DNA of 8,975 nt from JBARRO01 sp049644265 (GTDB lineage: Bacteria; Bacteroidota; Ignavibacteria; UBA10030): the NCBI GenBank assembly GCA_049644265.1, contig JBARRO010000089.1, positions 1 to 8,975 on the forward strand, read 5' to 3'. Below are positions 7,379-8,975 of the stretch, piece by piece (position 1 is the first letter of the stretch; every line of letters starts with the position of its first letter). Below the pieces are notes generated by a model. The model made no database searches, was not told the DNA's origin, and saw nothing but the letters and a program-made list of their open reading frames with translations. Both the position numbers and the translations under genes were made by a program.

Positions 7379-8658
7379 ACTCGCGAAAGATTGGATTACT
7401 TATTATCAATGGACCGTTACCACCACCGTATGGCGGCATTGCGACCTATCTTGCGCACGCCCTGCCGTATCTCGCCAAGCACGAATTTGAAGTCCATACC
7501 ATTACGGACCAGAAACCTAAGGACTTGCAGGACCATGCTGTTTATGTGAAGGAGGGTGTGCATATTCATTATTCGAAGTTCACGCGAGTGACAAAGGTTC
7601 TCAAGGCCTTTAAGCACATCCCGTTCTGGATCTCGGTTGTAAGGAATTCTCACTTACCCGTTCTCTACCTGCTGAAAACGATGGCCTCGATGATAGGCTG
7701 GATTGAGGCAGGGGAGTCTGTTCTTCGAACGCAGAAGATTGAAATCATCCATGCCTACGATTATCCGTGGGTGCAAGGATACGTGGCTTTGTATCTTGCA
7801 AGGAAGTACGGGAAAAAGACTGTACAGTCAACCTTTGGCGAAGTAGTTCCGCACAGAGAAGAACTGGTCCAACATGACGAGCTTGGAAAGGATTATCGAC
7901 CCTTTGTTCGTTACGTTTTGGGTCAGTGTGATCTCATCGTTACGTTGAGTCAACACTGCGCTCGTGAGCTCGAGTATGTTGGCGCCCCACAGGGGAGTGT
8001 GAGGGTTACTCGGTATGGGGTCGATACGAAATCGTACAAGTTGGGACTCGATAGAGAGAAGGTCCGCGAAACTCACGGCTTCGGAAATCGTCCGCTTGTC
8101 CTTTTCCTGGGGCAGATCAGACCTCGGAAGGGTCCGCACATTCTGGTGCAAGCGATCCCCCATGTCCTCCGGAAAGTGAAAGATGCATTGGTTCTTTTTG
8201 TCGGTCCAGACTATCAGATGGTACAGTCTCTAAAGGATTTAGCCCGCTCTATGAATGTGGACCAGAATGTGCAATTCCTCGGACCTCAGCCCGAGGAATT
8301 GGTTCCATTGTTTTTCTCTGCTTGCGATGTCTTTGCATTTCCGAGCTGCACACCCATTGAATGTCTCGGGCTTTCCATGGTCCAGGCAATGGCATGCGGG
8401 AAACCAGTTGTAGGCTCGAATATCGACGGAATTCCCGAGGTGATTGTTGACGGTAAGACCGGATTTCTTGTGAAACCCAACGATCCAATAGACCTTGGCG
8501 AAAAGACGGCTCTTCTCTTGAAGAACCGAGCTTTGGGGCAGAGGATGGGGAGAGCGGGGAACGAACGAGTAAAGAAATTCTTCAGTCGAGAGATGCTCGT
8601 CCGCGAATTAGAGGGTCTGTATGGAGCCTTGGCCCAAAAACCAAGGCAACGCGCATAA
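7375..8658 (+). CDS. Glycosyltransferase family 4 (GT-B fold)
   Basis: This is a 427-residue enzyme of ordinary GT4 length. The N-terminal half starts with 'LLIINGPLPPPYGGIATY' (8-25), the typical glycine-rich acceptor-side loop after strand 1. 'EIIHAYDYPW' (123-132) and 'LIVTLSQHCARELEYVG' (187-203) follow, and 'VTRYGVD' (211-217) is the link to the donor half. The C-terminal half has 'VLFLGQIRPRKGPHILVQAI' (242-261), 'ACDVFAFPS' (316-324) and 'EVIVDGKTGFLVKPND' (355-370). The EX7E position reads E329-C-L-G-L-S-M-V-Q337, so the second Glu is Gln. There is no signal peptide; it should act at the cytoplasmic membrane face on a lipid-linked glycan, with donor unknown. The start ATG overlaps the preceding stop (ATGA), with AAGG at 7367-7370 only 4 bases upstream. 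Two perfect inverted repeats lie in the last third of the gene. Confidence 0.92.
   Translation: MNSRKIGLLIINGPLPPPYGGIATYLAHALPYLAKHEFEVHTITDQKPKDLQDHAVYVKEGVHIHYSKFTRVTKVLKAFKHIPFWISVVRNSHLPVLYLLKTMASMIGWIEAGESVLRTQKIEIIHAYDYPWVQGYVALYLARKYGKKTVQSTFGEVVPHREELVQHDELGKDYRPFVRYVLGQCDLIVTLSQHCARELEYVGAPQGSVRVTRYGVDTKSYKLGLDREKVRETHGFGNRPLVLFLGQIRPRKGPHILVQAIPHVLRKVKDALVLFVGPDYQMVQSLKDLARSMNVDQNVQFLGPQPEELVPLFFSACDVFAFPSCTPIECLGLSMVQAMACGKPVVGSNIDGIPEVIVDGKTGFLVKPNDPIDLGEKTALLLKNRALGQRMGRAGNERVKKFFSREMLVRELEGLYGALAQKPRQRA
8272..8301. repeat. Perfect 11-bp inverted repeat inside a glycosyltransferase gene
   Basis: The arms caattcctcgg (8272-8282) and ccgaggaattg (8291-8301) are exact reverse complements around an 8-base loop. 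The structure sits within the coding sequence (residues ~300-309) and has no T-run after it, so it does not look like an intrinsic terminator. Whether it has a function is unknown. Confidence 0.7.
8626..8647 (+). promoter_or_regulatory. GC-rich 7-bp hairpin at the 3' end of the glycosyltransferase gene
   Basis: The arms gccttgg (8626-8632) and ccaaggc (8641-8647) pair perfectly around the loop cccaaaaa, ending nine bases before the TAA stop. No T-tract follows, so this is not a standard Rho-independent terminator. The right arm contains an AAGG that could serve as ribosome-binding sequence for the ATG at 8658, so folding would hide it. A role in RNA stability or in limiting read-through to the flippase gene is possible but only inferred. 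Confidence 0.35.
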
Positions 8659-8703
8659 TGGAATCATTTCCTGCTGCAAATCATGAAGTGTTAGGCAACG
8701 TTT

Positions 8704-8975
8704 ATGCCGCAGCCAATTATTAGGACTCTCCCGACGCTGTTGCGCTGGCAGGTCATTTCACTGCTCGCCGGCTTGGGAAGTCAAGTGATTCTCTCCCGGT
8801 ATCTCGGACCCCACGGAAAGGGAATTGTCGATCTTTTTCTACTCGTCCCGGCGACCATGATTTCGATAATGGAGGCGGGGTTGCTTTCAGCAAATACATA
8901 CTTTGCGGGAAAGAAGATTACGTCAATTCAGATCCTTCACACGAACTCGTTGGTTTGGTGTGGAGCTTGGGGAGT
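8704..8975 (+). CDS. Polysaccharide flippase (Wzx/MATE-like), N-terminal fragment cut by window end
   Basis: The frame is open from ATG 8704 to the edge of the window (90 full codons). An in-frame TAG at 8692-8694 blocks any earlier start, and TAGG at 8692-8695 gives an eight-base spacing to the ATG. The visible protein has a first hydrophobic segment at ~13-31, then 'SRYLGPHGKGIVDLFLLVPA' (31-50), a second hydrophobic segment at ~41-60, and 'GLLSANTYFAGKK' (59-71). The 'LGPxGxG' loop between helices 1 and 2 is typical of polysaccharide-biosynthesis exporters in the MATE/MOP superfamily, which flip undecaprenyl-linked repeat units across the inner membrane. Its position after three glycosyltransferase genes fits that role. 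A separate export protein of the same superfamily, such as a MurJ-like or general MATE transporter, cannot be excluded from 90 residues. The gap to the previous gene is 45 bases. Confidence 0.75.
   Translation, partial: MPQPIIRTLPTLLRWQVISLLAGLGSQVILSRYLGPHGKGIVDLFLLVPATMISIMEAGLLSANTYFAGKKITSIQILHTNSLVWCGAWG

Noticed and set aside
8659..8703. Possible terminator or promoter in the 45-base gap before the flippase gene
   Set aside because: No GC-rich stem followed by a T-run and no convincing -35/-10 pair can be seen; the gap is best read as an internal operon spacer.

Overview
The window is a stretch of a surface-polysaccharide or glycoconjugate biosynthesis locus. All seven recognised genes lie on the plus strand, are tightly packed and are probably co-transcribed. 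Base composition is about 50% GC. Shine-Dalgarno sites are weak or missing before several genes, and the YfhO protein has the long form with an N-terminal 'D-N ... PLWNPY..GMP' block. I take these as hints of a Bacteroidota/Chlorobi-group or Ignavibacteria-like bacterium, but this assignment is an inference and could be wrong.

Layout: (1) the 3' end of a GT4 glycosyltransferase (1-308); (2) a YfhO-family polytopic membrane protein (321-2888); (3) a degenerate heptamer tandem repeat that covers the end of yfhO and the start of a G-poor gap (2844-2925); (4) an AsnB-type glutamine-dependent amidotransferase (2924-4909); (5) a class I SAM-dependent methyltransferase (4906-5694) overlapping asnB by 4 bases; (6) a 559-residue GT4 glycosyltransferase with an extra N-terminal module and a predicted membrane helix (5699-7378); (7) a second, ordinary-length GT4 glycosyltransferase (7375-8658), again with a 4-base overlap; (8) the 5' end of a Wzx/MATE-like polysaccharide flippase (8704 to the window edge).

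How the genes may work together: three GT4 enzymes would add sugars to a lipid-linked glycan on the cytoplasmic side. The AsnB-like protein and the methyltransferase, which are translationally coupled, are candidates for tailoring a sugar (amide formation, methylation). The flippase would move the lipid-linked unit across the inner membrane. YfhO, a GT-C-like membrane protein, could modify the exported glycan on the outer face of that membrane. No stretch over 300 bases lacks a gene. I see no RNA genes, mobile elements, CRISPR arrays or convincing terminators.

I did not find a clearly new biological system. The most unusual items are the heptamer repeat that forms the YfhO C-terminus, the unidentified N-terminal module of the 559-residue glycosyltransferase, and two perfect hairpins near the end of the 427-residue glycosyltransferase gene.
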